This document shows, one piece after another, positions 8,509 through 18,295 of a stretch of DNA of 64,000 bases. Source of the DNA: Paenibacillus qinlingensis (GTDB lineage Bacteria; Bacillota; Bacilli; Paenibacillales; NBRC-103111). Under the pieces are notes generated by a model. The model was not told the origin of the DNA and made no database searches. It was given only the letters and a program-made list of their open reading frames with translations. The position numbers and the translations under genes are program-made. The stretch is taken from the NCBI RefSeq assembly GCF_013204845.1, contig NZ_JABMKY010000002.1, positions 372,001 to 436,000 of the forward strand, in the 5' to 3' direction. Numbering within the stretch: the stretch's first letter is position 1; each line of letters starts with the position of its first letter.

Positions 8509-9321
8509 TTAATTGTTGTATGTGGCCTCCACCATTTTACGAAAGACCTCTTCCCAGTCAAGGTTGCCATTTTCAATTGTATAGGTTGGAAATGGCAGCA
8601 TGTCGAGCAACTCCAATTCGACCCGTTTACGGTTTTCCATAAAACTAATATTCTTTTCCGAGGCAAAGTTAGGTTTTGAACGGATGGCAGAAATCCAAAC
8701 CTGTTGATCTCGCACATTAGGTTGAGTTAAATAAATCACAATGGGGTTCAAATCAGTAATTTGTTCGGCAATTCCTTGAATATGTTCCTTGATATCTTTA
8801 TCAACTGCTTGATAATGACCTAACAAATCATGAATCTGATGCTGAAAAAAAACGGCTTCTAACACATACACCTCATTTAAATTGCAGGCATGTTCAGCGA
8901 AATGCGACCAATGATGTTGAATCGAATAAGTAAACTCTGACATCGATGCTATAGGTGAATCCGTCCAGCATAATTCACGGGACTCCAGTTCTGAATAAAG
9001 TGCATCCAACTCATTGATTTCGTTAAGTTCACGATAAGGAATCAGATAATTGAGACCATTTTGTATAGCCCATGAACTGATTTCATTTGATTTATCTGGG
9101 TACCGCATTAGAAGTTCCTTATATTCTTCTTCACGAAAGAAAGCATGCCAATTCAAGCTCGTAGGATGTCCTTTACCACCTTCAGCATAGAATTCAGAGG
9201 GAATACCTTGCAGTACTAGGTAGTCGTGTAATCTTTCTGCAAGTGTCGATTTGCCGGTCCCGCATAAACCTTCAACCAAAATTAGTTTACAATTCTTTCG
9301 CATACCTAATGCTATTGACAT
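8509..9321 (-). CDS. P-loop kinase-like protein of unknown substrate
   Basis: 270 residues. A Walker A motif GLCGTGKST (about 18-26) follows a LILVE beta-strand as in thymidylate-kinase-like and small-molecule kinases. The rest shows no nucleoside-kinase signature I can name. A TDSPIASMSEF segment may be a Walker-B/lid-side region. The ATG starts 1 bp after the stop of the ankyrin gene upstream, with AAAGGA in the end of that gene, so the two are co-transcribed and possibly coupled. Cytosolic; function unassigned. Confidence 0.75.
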   Translation of the reverse strand: MSIALGMRKNCKLILVEGLCGTGKSTLAERLHDYLVLQGIPSEFYAEGGKGHPTSLNWHAFFREEEYKELLMRYPDKSNEISSWAIQNGLNYLIPYRELNEINELDALYSELESRELCWTDSPIASMSEFTYSIQHHWSHFAEHACNLNEVYVLEAVFFQHQIHDLLGHYQAVDKDIKEHIQGIAEQITDLNPIVIYLTQPNVRDQQVWISAIRSKPNFASEKNISFMENRKRVELELLDMLPFPTYTIENGNLDWEEVFRKMVEATYNN

Positions 9322-9322
9322 A

Positions 9323-10567
9323 TTAGGTGTCCTTTAAAATCATAACGATTTCATCCCTTATTTTCTCGTCAACAATGTTCTTAGCTTTATCAAGTGGTGT
9401 AACTCCATTCTTGTCTTTCACTCGTGCATCCGCTCCTTTATTTAATAATAATCGGATTACTTGGCTATTTCCTTCCATGTCATGTTGATTGAACTCCACG
9501 GCATAAGCGAGCACTGAATTGCCTTTCTCATCGACTGCATTGACATCCGCATGGGCATTTATCAACATTTCGACCATTGTGTATACACCTAGCATGGAAT
9601 CACGGCCATAGGAATTAACCGCCCTCATTAGCGGAGACAGTCCTAACACATTACTTTTTGCTATCAGATTGGGATCTGCGCCGTGCTCAAGCAACAGCTG
9701 AACAATTTGCCGAGATTGTGGCATACTCATACTTACAGCAGCTAACAGCGGTGTTTCGCCATCCGAGTTGGAAGTGCTAACATTAGCTCCATGCGCTATC
9801 AGATTTTTTACAATCTGGACGCTTTCATCCGTTAATCCAGAATTGGCAAATGGATGAAGCGCTGAAAGTAAAGCACCTCCGCCTAAATTAGGATCCCCTC
9901 CCATTGCAATCATCTTGTTAACCAAACCAAGCTGTTTTTTACTCGATACCTGCATTAGCGGGGTCATTCCATTAGCACTTACGTTCACCTTAGCCCCAGC
10001 ATCCAAAAGACTTTCCACTAAATCAATAGAACGTTCCGCAGCATAATGCAGCGGTGTGTAACCGTTGGATTCATCAACGATATTGAGATTAACTTGCTTT
10101 TGAATCAATAGTTCAACCAAATTGATAACCTGCGGTTTACCTTGAAACATATGAGCCATTTTCAAAATCTCAAGAAAAACTGAGCTGATTTCGGTTGGTG
10201 CTACCGCATTGACTTGCTCTTTCGTTTCATTGAGATCCCCGAGCTCTGCAGATTTAATTAATTCAAGGGCAATCATCTCAATTCGCGATTGGAGCTGCTC
10301 AGTTGGTGTACCAAACTTAATGGAGATTTGCTTTTCAGCTTCAATGAACTCTACTTGCGCTCTCATACTTTCAGCTACGAAACGGATTGGCACATAGGCA
10401 TGTCCATTATAGTTCAATACGGTGTACTCACTATCCATTTGCTTAGCTACTCCATTAAAAAGAAACTTCACTTGGTACTTAACAGCTTGAATAGCATCTG
10501 CTGCATATACAGCTGTAGAAAATGTAATACCGGCACCCAAAACCATCCCAAGCACTATTTTTTTCAT
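9323..10567 (-). CDS. Secreted stalk-domain / ankyrin-repeat protein
   Basis: 414 residues from the ATG at 10567, chosen over a longer frame because AAAGGGAG lies 10 bases upstream and a signal peptide (MKKIVLGMVLGAGITFSTAVYA) begins there. Residues about 30-85 are a copper-amine-oxidase-N (stalk) domain with the usual NGHAYVPIRFVAESM motif. After a linker there are at least six ankyrin repeats (TPLHYAAE, TPLMQVSS, TPLLAAVS, SPLMRAVN, SVLAYAVE, TPLDKAKN). Ankyrins mediate protein contacts; extracellular ones are uncommon. Linked to the kinase-like gene by 1 bp. Confidence 0.88.
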   Translation of the reverse strand: MKKIVLGMVLGAGITFSTAVYAADAIQAVKYQVKFLFNGVAKQMDSEYTVLNYNGHAYVPIRFVAESMRAQVEFIEAEKQISIKFGTPTEQLQSRIEMIALELIKSAELGDLNETKEQVNAVAPTEISSVFLEILKMAHMFQGKPQVINLVELLIQKQVNLNIVDESNGYTPLHYAAERSIDLVESLLDAGAKVNVSANGMTPLMQVSSKKQLGLVNKMIAMGGDPNLGGGALLSALHPFANSGLTDESVQIVKNLIAHGANVSTSNSDGETPLLAAVSMSMPQSRQIVQLLLEHGADPNLIAKSNVLGLSPLMRAVNSYGRDSMLGVYTMVEMLINAHADVNAVDEKGNSVLAYAVEFNQHDMEGNSQVIRLLLNKGADARVKDKNGVTPLDKAKNIVDEKIRDEIVMILKDT

Positions 10568-10805
10568 CGTTATATTTCTCCCTTTCACAAAGCAAAACAT
10601 GATTCCACTCCTATTAAGTTCTTCGAATATTTCCCAGATCCTTCCTTTAATTTATTAACAAAAAAGAGACCCTCAACCAAAGCATCTTATTACTTGTGTC
10701 AATAATTCTAACTGAAAACCGACCAATCCAATTGCTCTATGCTGCACTATCATCGACGTTATTTTCGGCTTGAGGCTGCCCTCGTTTCCGTTGTCCGCTA
10801 TAACA

Positions 10806-10842
10806 GAAAAGAGTGCTCCCCCCAACATCAGAAGGAACACCC
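10806..10842 (-). terminator. Terminator of the 20.1-10.8 kb operon
   Basis: On the minus strand GTGTTCC pairs with GGAGCAC across an 11-14-base loop and is followed by TTTTC. It sits directly after the ceramidase-like gene, the last gene of the unit. Confidence 0.55.
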
Positions 10843-10846
10843 GTTT

Positions 10847-12136
10847 TTAGCTCAAAAGGTTAAACAATGCTTCTTTCACCGTAAGTTCAACGGAGTTATC
10901 GAAGCTCGATGCCATCGCAAAAAATAAGGTGGATTCGTGGGTCTCATAGCCACCTTCTACTAACTGTTGTCCGGTTGGGATGTAGCCAAACATACCGTTC
11001 GTATACCCGATCGGCAACACGGTTCCTTTCGTTATCTGCTTGATATAAAGCCCGTAATCAACAACGACTTCGGCATTCATACCGAGAATCGAGAGCTCCT
11101 CTGCCAGTTTCAGTATAGAAACCTCTAACGGAATACTAGGTGACAAACTATCCAATCGTGCTAGCATGAGTTTGCTCCACTCGCCAAGAACACCAGGTGA
11201 CTGGGCTGTTTTCTCAAGCTGACAGCGGTCTGGCAGCGACTTTAACGGCAGCTCAACTAATGTCTTACGCCATTCCAGATGGCAAGGCGTTAGTTGTCGC
11301 ATCGGTTTATCAAGCGTTTCTACTACGCACTTAGTAAAATCTGTAGCAACTTGCATGACTACATCGTTATTTCCTCGAATAACCTGTTTCCCGTCACCTG
11401 GATTGATATCTCCACAAGTCCCCTGTAGGAAAGCAGCCACTGTGCCTTCTCCAACTATTAGCTCCACTGACTCCATAGCGACACCAATGTATTCAGAAGA
11501 CACGAAATTATCTCGTGTTATGACAGGGTGGCATGTATAATGAACCAGCAGTCCCTTCGTATCCCCATCCGTTTTGACAAATCGAATGACACGCAGTTCA
11601 TGATCAACTGGTCCTGTTTCCTGGGGCGATTTCACCACACCGCGTCGATTGATCCCTAGTGGAGAAGAACCAATGCCTTGCTCGATTCGAACAGGCTCCA
11701 CTTGCAGCAAAGCCGTTGTGATACCTTCGATAATAAGATCTTCCATCAAACCTATATAATTCTCGTCCATGACACCTAAATATGAGGTGAACAAGTTGCT
11801 CGTTTGCGGACCAGAATGCGTGTGGGTACCATGCAAGAGAATAGCATCTTCTGCAAAGCCGAATTGTTCACGAATTCGTTCTTTGAGCACAGGCACGCGA
11901 TCACTGCCCCACCATAGTAAATCCGCTGAGATGAGTACAGCCTTTTCTACGACTTCCCCCTTCTCATCACCTGTCTCAAAAACAAATATGCGAGCAAACA
12001 ATCGATGTGAGACACCTTCGAACGCGCCTAGTTCACTACGAACAGCAAATCCTGCAAGCGGAACTGGCAATTTCGTTGTAATATCCACCTTACTAATTCC
12101 TAGGCAAATAGTCGATATTAGCCCCTCTGGCTCCAT
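10847..12136 (-). CDS. Neutral/alkaline ceramidase-like amidase
   Basis: 429 residues. The N-terminal half matches the neutral/alkaline non-lysosomal ceramidase N-terminal domain: SKVDITTKLPVPLAGFA at 14-30, the zinc-site-like HGTHTHSGPQ at about 104, then TCHPVITRDNF and FLQGTCGDINPG. True ceramidases hydrolyse the N-acyl bond of sphingolipids, but this one lacks a signal peptide and is much shorter than the ~650-residue enzymes, so a cytosolic hydrolase of another amide is more likely. It is the last gene of the transporter/aminotransferase operon, 43 bp after the aminotransferase at 12180. Its substrate may be the imported compound; that is inference. Confidence 0.8.
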   Translation of the reverse strand: MEPEGLISTICLGISKVDITTKLPVPLAGFAVRSELGAFEGVSHRLFARIFVFETGDEKGEVVEKAVLISADLLWWGSDRVPVLKERIREQFGFAEDAILLHGTHTHSGPQTSNLFTSYLGVMDENYIGLMEDLIIEGITTALLQVEPVRIEQGIGSSPLGINRRGVVKSPQETGPVDHELRVIRFVKTDGDTKGLLVHYTCHPVITRDNFVSSEYIGVAMESVELIVGEGTVAAFLQGTCGDINPGDGKQVIRGNNDVVMQVATDFTKCVVETLDKPMRQLTPCHLEWRKTLVELPLKSLPDRCQLEKTAQSPGVLGEWSKLMLARLDSLSPSIPLEVSILKLAEELSILGMNAEVVVDYGLYIKQITKGTVLPIGYTNGMFGYIPTGQQLVEGGYETHESTLFFAMASSFDNSVELTVKEALFNLLS

Positions 12137-12179
12137 CTGGCACCAATCCCCTAATCACAATGAATAGTGAATTCAACAA

Positions 12180-13397
12180 TTAGTATGAGGCAATGACTTT
12201 TCGGATAGCTGTCGCAATGTCATACATGGCTTGCTCGTCAGCAAGCAGCACATTTTGCGAGAGCCAAAGTACTTCCTTGTCACTTAACCGTTCGCTTACA
12301 GGACAGTTATACGACCTGTCCTCCCCCGTTAATGCTCGTGTGGCGTTCACAATCGCTTCGTTTCGATTAAGCGGTACGTACCCATAACTTATTGGTATGC
12401 CTTCGGCGTTAACTTTCCGAATGAAGTCGTTCTTGTCAATCTGTACAGTGACAGTCGAATCAAGCTTGAACATATATAGGTGATTCGCATGCCGTGTAAC
12501 GCGAGGATCAGACTTCACCACAGTGATGCCATCCAGTTGTCCCAGCAACTCCGTGAGCAGCTTCGCATTGGATTCTCTAAGGAGCATTTGCTCTTCCACA
12601 CGGCTCATCTGGGCAAGTGCGATGGCCGCTTGCAGCTCCGTCATGCGATAGTTTTGGCCGATGCGATCATGCTGGTACCAAGCACCTGTTCGCGAACGAC
12701 CGACATTGCATAGCGACCAAGCGATTTCCGCCAGCTCCGGGTTATTGGTGAGTATAATGCCGCCTTCACCGCTATTCAGATTTTTGCTTGATTGCAAGCT
12801 GAAGGTCCCGAGATCCCCGATCGCTCCAACACTGCGACCTTCCCAGCTTGCTCCAACTGCTTGAGCCGCATCTTCGATCACTCGAAGTTTATGTGCAGCA
12901 GCCACCTCGTTCATACGGCTCATATTGGCCGGAGCTCCAGCTAAATGAACAGGAATAATAGCCTTCGTCCGCGAAGTAATAGCGCCAGCCACCTGATCTG
13001 GATCGAGCAGAAGTGTATCTTCTTCAATATCCACGAACACTGGAATAGCTCCGAAAGCAAGCGCAGCTGCTGCCGTTGCAATAAACGTATATGGCGGTAC
13101 GATGACTTCATCGCCAGGTTTAACCCCAGCTGCCTGTAGCGCGACTGTAATGGCAACGGTTCCATTAACAACACTAATCGCATGAGCCGCATCGTGCAGT
13201 TCCGCAAAGCGACGCTCCATCTCAGGAAGCTTCGGGGTATATTCGGGCGCATGCACAGTACCCGTACCACCCCATTTGCCAGAACGTATAACGTCAAGAA
13301 TGAGCTGCTCCTCCAATTGTCCGAAAATCGGCCAAGCCGGGAATCCATCCGTTCGAACCGGGACCCCACCTTCTACTGCAAGTGTCATCTTCTCCAT
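12180..13397 (-). CDS. DegT/DnrJ/EryC1/StrS aminotransferase (first of two)
   Basis: 405 residues. A PLP-dependent sugar/cyclitol aminotransferase: VIEDAAQA (Asp176 for the pyridine nitrogen) and SLQSSKNLNSGEGG (Lys205, Schiff-base lysine) are intact. The opening LAVEGGVPVRTDGFPAWP resembles scyllo-inosose/deoxyinosose aminotransferases and related keto-sugar enzymes, but the substrate cannot be read off. The second aminotransferase of this operon, at 15174, is clearly divergent in sequence, so the pair is not a recent duplication. GAGGTGAGG precedes the ATG; the gene starts 9 bp after the NodB-like gene stop. Confidence 0.92.
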   Translation of the reverse strand: MEKMTLAVEGGVPVRTDGFPAWPIFGQLEEQLILDVIRSGKWGGTGTVHAPEYTPKLPEMERRFAELHDAAHAISVVNGTVAITVALQAAGVKPGDEVIVPPYTFIATAAAALAFGAIPVFVDIEEDTLLLDPDQVAGAITSRTKAIIPVHLAGAPANMSRMNEVAAAHKLRVIEDAAQAVGASWEGRSVGAIGDLGTFSLQSSKNLNSGEGGIILTNNPELAEIAWSLCNVGRSRTGAWYQHDRIGQNYRMTELQAAIALAQMSRVEEQMLLRESNAKLLTELLGQLDGITVVKSDPRVTRHANHLYMFKLDSTVTVQIDKNDFIRKVNAEGIPISYGYVPLNRNEAIVNATRALTGEDRSYNCPVSERLSDKEVLWLSQNVLLADEQAMYDIATAIRKVIASY

Positions 13398-13406
13398 GTC
13401 CTCACC

Positions 13407-15149
13407 TCACCCATTACTAACTTTTGATTCTACCTTCCTATCTACGACAACTTTGCTGCACGGTACTCCAAATTGAATCTCATGCCCCTCTTCAGGTTTA
13501 AAAACCGCATTTGGTGCCATTGGCACCCATATAACAAGCCCTTCCACGGCTTCATTTGCCTCCAAATGAATACTTCCGTTGTCATCGCATCCCAGAATAC
13601 GAACGGTTCTTCTTAAACGCGTCCAGTCTTGAATCTGCTTGGACTTCCAGAAAGTGAAACCCATCTCTCTTGCTTGTTCAACGAGCATCCGAATGGCATC
13701 TCTAACTTCTGCCCTCGTATAAATGTGTATCTGATGGAATAGAAAATGAGCAACGCCATTCACTTCCCTCGCTTGCTGCAAAAATGGCTCAATTACCCTG
13801 TTGTCTGCGAGATGACCCAAATCCAGATCCTGCGTCAAGAATCCGATCTCTACCACACGATAAAAGCGATTCTGTTCATCAAACAAAGCAATTGGAAAAT
13901 AGGGATGACTAGTACCGAATAAATATCCGACGTTTCCCTTTTTACTTGGGCCACGAGTTTGGTCACTTGGAATATCATTTTTCTCCAGCCATTGAAATAA
14001 CTCGCCCCAACCTTCCACACGCGTATAATGGTTTTTGTTGGTCGTTACATGTTCTAAGCCAGTTGCTTGCTTCAGCCAATCAACCTGTCGATCAAACTCC
14101 GTTTCGTCCCAGAAACCGTTGTCCTTCTCCAGCGAGTTATAGTGGAATGCGAGCTCATGTCCTGCTTGCTTGACTTGTTCATAAATAGGAGGACTATAGC
14201 CGGGCTCAATCATGCACCATGTTGTTTGAATTTGGCATTCCGCTAGCAGTTCTAATGTTGCCAATGCGTGCTCATCCTGATTCGAATCACTATCATGGGA
14301 GATCGTCACGACTTGACTGATCCCATCCGGCCAATACCCAGTGAATGGCAACGTCATCCCCTTGTCAATCGCACATCGCAACACATGCCTGACTAATGCT
14401 TCTCTCCAGTAATCGGCATAGGGCCATGGAAAATAAGGGACGCCAGTATCTGTTTCTACTCGGTCGCAATGCCAATCCAAGGCTATGCGATCATCAGCTT
14501 TCAGAATGTCCTCATTCACGTTCGCGCTGCCATCTGCAGCTGGAACGCCGTCATCAAGTACAGGGCCTGTGCCTTGCTGCATGTGAACAACCGTTAACGG
14601 AATATTGACTGTCCAACGATGAATACTTCCCTGACCCACTTCAAAAGTTTGAAGTGCAGATCCCTTATCCGAACCATCGGGATGTCCTTGTTTAATCGTA
14701 CCAATAGACTTACAAGCAACTGGAGCGTCAGTTTCCGAACTTGAATCTCCAGCTTTAATCCAGGGGTTGGCGGACAGGAATCTCAGTGTACTTGGCTGCC
14801 CTGAACGAGTTGGCTCAATCTCCGCATAGCCAACACCTATGTCTCCTGTCTGGATGTATCCAAGTGGGAGAGCCAGTGCGTTGATACCTGCGTACGAAAT
14901 GAGGGTGCCGCCTTGTTCGACATACGACCACAAGATGGCAGACTTCGCTCCGTTCTCTTGGGAACAAGCCACAATGAGAATATCGTACGTTTGCAGGCTC
15001 GTCGCATCTAACTTGGAAACAACTGTATATGAAATGCCCACATGCTGCAGAATTTCTTCCACATATTTCTCGAAAACGTTAAGTCCATATTTCCATTTAC
15101 GTACAGCCGCTTCATGTTCAACGAGCACACCGACTTTGGCCATCTTCAT
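13407..15149 (-). CDS. NodB-like / amidotransferase-fold protein
   Basis: 580 residues. The N-terminal ~115 residues look like a class-I-glutaminase-type flavodoxin fold (YDILIVACSQENG, GGTLISYAG), without an obvious catalytic triad. From about 275 there is a polysaccharide-deacetylase-like barrel: SHDSDSNQDE (His285, Asp286, Asp288) and GHELAFHYN (His331, His336) could be the metal site, though spacing differs from the canonical HxxxH. A C-terminal beta tail ends the protein. No signal peptide, so it acts in the cytosol. GGAGG is 7 bases before the ATG at 15149. It lies between the two aminotransferases; deacetylation of an amino-sugar-like compound is a reasonable guess only. Confidence 0.7.
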   Translation of the reverse strand: MKMAKVGVLVEHEAAVRKWKYGLNVFEKYVEEILQHVGISYTVVSKLDATSLQTYDILIVACSQENGAKSAILWSYVEQGGTLISYAGINALALPLGYIQTGDIGVGYAEIEPTRSGQPSTLRFLSANPWIKAGDSSSETDAPVACKSIGTIKQGHPDGSDKGSALQTFEVGQGSIHRWTVNIPLTVVHMQQGTGPVLDDGVPAADGSANVNEDILKADDRIALDWHCDRVETDTGVPYFPWPYADYWREALVRHVLRCAIDKGMTLPFTGYWPDGISQVVTISHDSDSNQDEHALATLELLAECQIQTTWCMIEPGYSPPIYEQVKQAGHELAFHYNSLEKDNGFWDETEFDRQVDWLKQATGLEHVTTNKNHYTRVEGWGELFQWLEKNDIPSDQTRGPSKKGNVGYLFGTSHPYFPIALFDEQNRFYRVVEIGFLTQDLDLGHLADNRVIEPFLQQAREVNGVAHFLFHQIHIYTRAEVRDAIRMLVEQAREMGFTFWKSKQIQDWTRLRRTVRILGCDDNGSIHLEANEAVEGLVIWVPMAPNAVFKPEEGHEIQFGVPCSKVVVDRKVESKVSNG

Positions 15150-15173
15150 TTCAATTCCTCCATCCGCTGTCGC

Positions 15174-16427
15174 CTACACGATTTCTAAGCCTGACGCACT
15201 GTAATGAGCGGCCACCTTGCGTATGCCGGCAATCATATCTTCAATATCCTTTTCGCTAAAGAACTCGTTAATAGGTACACGGATTGCTTGCTTCAGAATA
15301 CGTTCAGCCGTGGGACATAGTCCTTCATCATAAGCAATATCTGAAAGATCAAATGGAAAATGACTGCCTGTATACGCTTCCCTATTCTGAAACATAGGTT
15401 GCATATACACGGGTTGAGGAATATATCCAGCTGAGCAGTCAATCCCTTCGGCTTGAAGTGCCTCTGCGAATTCATCCCTTGAGCACGAGAGAACGTTAGG
15501 TTTAATCGTAAACATATAAAACCAATACGTGCACCGACTGTCAGTTGTCACTTGATGTGGCATTATTCCCGGAATGTCTTGGATACCAGATGTTAAACTG
15601 TCACCATATTGGCTGCGCTTGTCACATATCCCAATTAATTTCGACAGCTGCGCAATACCAACAGCACCCTGAAGCTCAGTCATTCGGTAATTCGGAGCGA
15701 GCAATCGCATCTCCCTTTGTACCACATTGCCGAATCGACTGTAATTTTTATCCGCAAATGCATGCGTCAGTTGATAATCTTCCGCTACTTGTGAGTTCAC
15801 GGTAACAATACCGCCATCACCTGTCGAAATATGTTTGTAATCATTGGTGCTAAAGCACCCATAATCTCCTATTGTGCCAACTAAGCGACCTTTATAGTAG
15901 GTCAAATAGCTTTGCGCACAGTCTTCAATCACGATTAATCCATGCTCACGGGCAAGTGCCATGATGGGATCCATATCTGCAGGATTGCCAGCCAAATGGA
16001 CGACGATGATCGCTTTGGTTTTTGGAGTTATGCGCGCTCGAATCGTATCCGCCGTCATGTTGTACGTATGTGGATCCAAATCCGCAAATACAGGAATCGC
16101 ATTTTGATACAAAATGCCAATAATAGAGCCCGCATCCGTAATCGGACTTGTAATGACTTCGTCCCCAACACTGATGCCAGATGAACCAATCGCAACATGA
16201 AGTGCCCCTGTACCCGATGAAGTTGCCACACTATAGGTTACGCCATATAACGCATTAAATCGTTCCAGAAACTGCTTCACTTTGCGGCCAGAATGATAAA
16301 ATAGCGTATTCTGCTCAAGCGCTTCAACAAGCTCCTTAACTTCTTCCTCTCCAAATCGCTTACCAGTACCGTAAGGAGTTGTTTTGATTTTGGATCCACC
16401 GAGAATGGCTAACTGTTCGTTCATCAT
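15174..16427 (-). CDS. DegT/DnrJ/EryC1/StrS aminotransferase (second of two)
   Basis: 417 residues from the ATG at 16427; the longer frame to 16475 lacks a ribosome site, whereas GAGAGGG lies 6 bases before 16427. PLP motifs are intact: VIEDCAQS (Asp169) and STNDYKHISTGDGG (Lys198), the latter more like the DyKhistgdGG subgroup than the QSSK type of the sister gene. Probably transfers an amino group to or from a keto-sugar or keto-cyclitol. It follows the solute-binding lipoprotein by 123 bp and precedes the NodB-like gene by 24 bp. Confidence 0.92.
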   Translation of the reverse strand: MMNEQLAILGGSKIKTTPYGTGKRFGEEEVKELVEALEQNTLFYHSGRKVKQFLERFNALYGVTYSVATSSGTGALHVAIGSSGISVGDEVITSPITDAGSIIGILYQNAIPVFADLDPHTYNMTADTIRARITPKTKAIIVVHLAGNPADMDPIMALAREHGLIVIEDCAQSYLTYYKGRLVGTIGDYGCFSTNDYKHISTGDGGIVTVNSQVAEDYQLTHAFADKNYSRFGNVVQREMRLLAPNYRMTELQGAVGIAQLSKLIGICDKRSQYGDSLTSGIQDIPGIMPHQVTTDSRCTYWFYMFTIKPNVLSCSRDEFAEALQAEGIDCSAGYIPQPVYMQPMFQNREAYTGSHFPFDLSDIAYDEGLCPTAERILKQAIRVPINEFFSEKDIEDMIAGIRKVAAHYSASGLEIV

Positions 16428-16550
16428 GCCAAACCCTCTCTCGTGTTGATATAGAAAATAACTACAATATTTCAATAGGAATAATCAGAAATAGATTCAC
16501 AGCACGCCTCCCGTGCTTTCATTGCGATTACACAGGAGTTGTGCTCGTTA

Positions 16551-18173
16551 TTATGGATTCTCTGACTTAAAAACAACCGGCGTTTTAAACACTTGGGAAA
16601 TCGTCTTCGCGTAGTTATCGAAAATCTCTTTGCCGTGGTAAGTGGTCATCAGTTCTTTCCGATATTTCGGCCAGTTGCTTGCATCCTTCTCTTCAAAGAG
16701 GATCTTGACCATATACGCACGCATTTGTGTACGGAATGCTCCTATATCAAAGCCTGGTGGTGGAGCGACGTTTGTGCCGAGAACTGGATACTTATACGTT
16801 TTCAGCTTCTCAACGATAGCTCGGTCATGATCAGTTTCGCGAGGATCGATAATCGTCAGACCAATCGGACTCGGATCTTGCACACCATAAGCGAAGATAG
16901 AGCCATACACATCGAAGAAATTGCCGTTAGCTTGATTATCTTTGGTTATCGCATCCGGAATTAAGGTAATCGTGTTACCGCTCTTGGTATAGTTGGTGCC
17001 TTCTTTCCCATAGTGAGAAAGCAAGTAACCTTCTGGACCAGCCAACCAGTCCATGATCTCAATGCTTTTCTTGATTTTTTCTGGTGGTGTTTTGGCACCA
17101 AACAAGAATGGGACACCTGGCAATGCAGCATAGTTAACGGCATTCGGCGAAATATGGAAAGGAACGAAGTCTGCCGTTTTCACGCCACTGATATCAATCG
17201 TTTTCTTCTTCACGCTCGTCGCTACATTATCGAATGCAGCTGTACGCAGTAAGCTTTGGAAAATCCCCGCTTTCCCAGCTTCTACTTTCTCGAGCTCTTG
17301 CCCTGGTTTAGCTAAAAACCAGTCAGGGTCGACAATTTTTAAAGCGATAGTTGCCCGAATATCATCGAGCACTTTTCCAGCCCGAATATCCGATTGCGGA
17401 TCTACATACTCGCCGTTCGCTTGATCATACCAGAGGTCAATCCCTAGGCCGTTTTTGTACCATTCTGGAAATTGTTTCGAAACCCCAATACCGTTTCCGG
17501 TTGTCGTAAAACCGTAAGTGTCATTTTTCCCATTGCCATCTGGATCATTAAACGTGAATGCTTTCATGACATTGATCATTTCGTCATAATTCGTTGGCAC
17601 CTTCAAGCCCAGCTTATCCAGCCAGTCTTTGCGCACATAATACGATTGGTAGAGTTGCTTTTCATAAGGGACAGGAGCACGCATAAAGACTTCTTGCACT
17701 TGATAGCGTGTAATAATTTCAGGGGTTACCCACTTGTAATAGTTGGGCATCGTTTGCGGGTTCACATAGGGGGTCAGATCGGCGACCGCTTTATCAATAA
17801 TAAATTGATTCGTTTGCGCACCGTCGGCTTGGAACATATCAGGAGTTGCACCAGATGAAATTTTCAAGTTGATTTTAGTCTTATGATCTTCACCTGGGAC
17901 GCCGTATTCCATGTTTAGTTTCACGTTGAACTTCTGCTCAATGGCTTGTCGAATGTAGTCTTTATCTGGGGCAGGTAATGACACATCGTTGGTCGGTACG
18001 AAAGTTAACCAGTTCAGCGTCATTGGCGGTGCTTTCGTAGCTGCCGCTGTTGCAGGAGCAGATGAGGTTGTCGTAGATACGGATGGTGTAGACGTAGAAT
18101 CGTCTTTCGAACATGCACTTAAAACAACCAAGCTGGCGATTACACCGAATGCTACCTGTTTACGCAATTTCAT
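16551..18173 (-). CDS. Sugar ABC transporter solute-binding lipoprotein (LplA type)
   Basis: 540 residues from the ATG at 18173, with GGGAGG 8 bases upstream; the longer frame to 18248 adds a polar stretch before the signal peptide and is rejected. Signal peptide with lipobox LSAC (Cys21), then a Ser/Thr/Ala linker, then a large type-1 extracellular solute-binding domain (DPDGNGKNDTYGFTTTGNG, GKAGIFQSLLR), in the size range of LplA/YtcQ proteins for complex or uronic sugars. No ATPase gene is nearby, as usual for this class, which shares a common MsmX-type ATPase. Confidence 0.92.
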   Translation of the reverse strand: MKLRKQVAFGVIASLVVLSACSKDDSTSTPSVSTTTSSAPATAAATKAPPMTLNWLTFVPTNDVSLPAPDKDYIRQAIEQKFNVKLNMEYGVPGEDHKTKINLKISSGATPDMFQADGAQTNQFIIDKAVADLTPYVNPQTMPNYYKWVTPEIITRYQVQEVFMRAPVPYEKQLYQSYYVRKDWLDKLGLKVPTNYDEMINVMKAFTFNDPDGNGKNDTYGFTTTGNGIGVSKQFPEWYKNGLGIDLWYDQANGEYVDPQSDIRAGKVLDDIRATIALKIVDPDWFLAKPGQELEKVEAGKAGIFQSLLRTAAFDNVATSVKKKTIDISGVKTADFVPFHISPNAVNYAALPGVPFLFGAKTPPEKIKKSIEIMDWLAGPEGYLLSHYGKEGTNYTKSGNTITLIPDAITKDNQANGNFFDVYGSIFAYGVQDPSPIGLTIIDPRETDHDRAIVEKLKTYKYPVLGTNVAPPPGFDIGAFRTQMRAYMVKILFEEKDASNWPKYRKELMTTYHGKEIFDNYAKTISQVFKTPVVFKSENP

Positions 18174-18295
18174 GCAAACGACCTCCCATTTGTACTCGAA
18201 TTCATGATCAAGTCTACTCTGGTTGCATTTGTGACTGAAACGAAGCAAAACAAGGCATCACTCCCTTCAAGCTTATAGATTCGACTGCTTGACTA

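Noticed and set aside
10739..10927. 62-codon plus-strand frame
   Set aside because: It crosses the operon terminator and the end of the ceramidase-like gene; no ribosome site.
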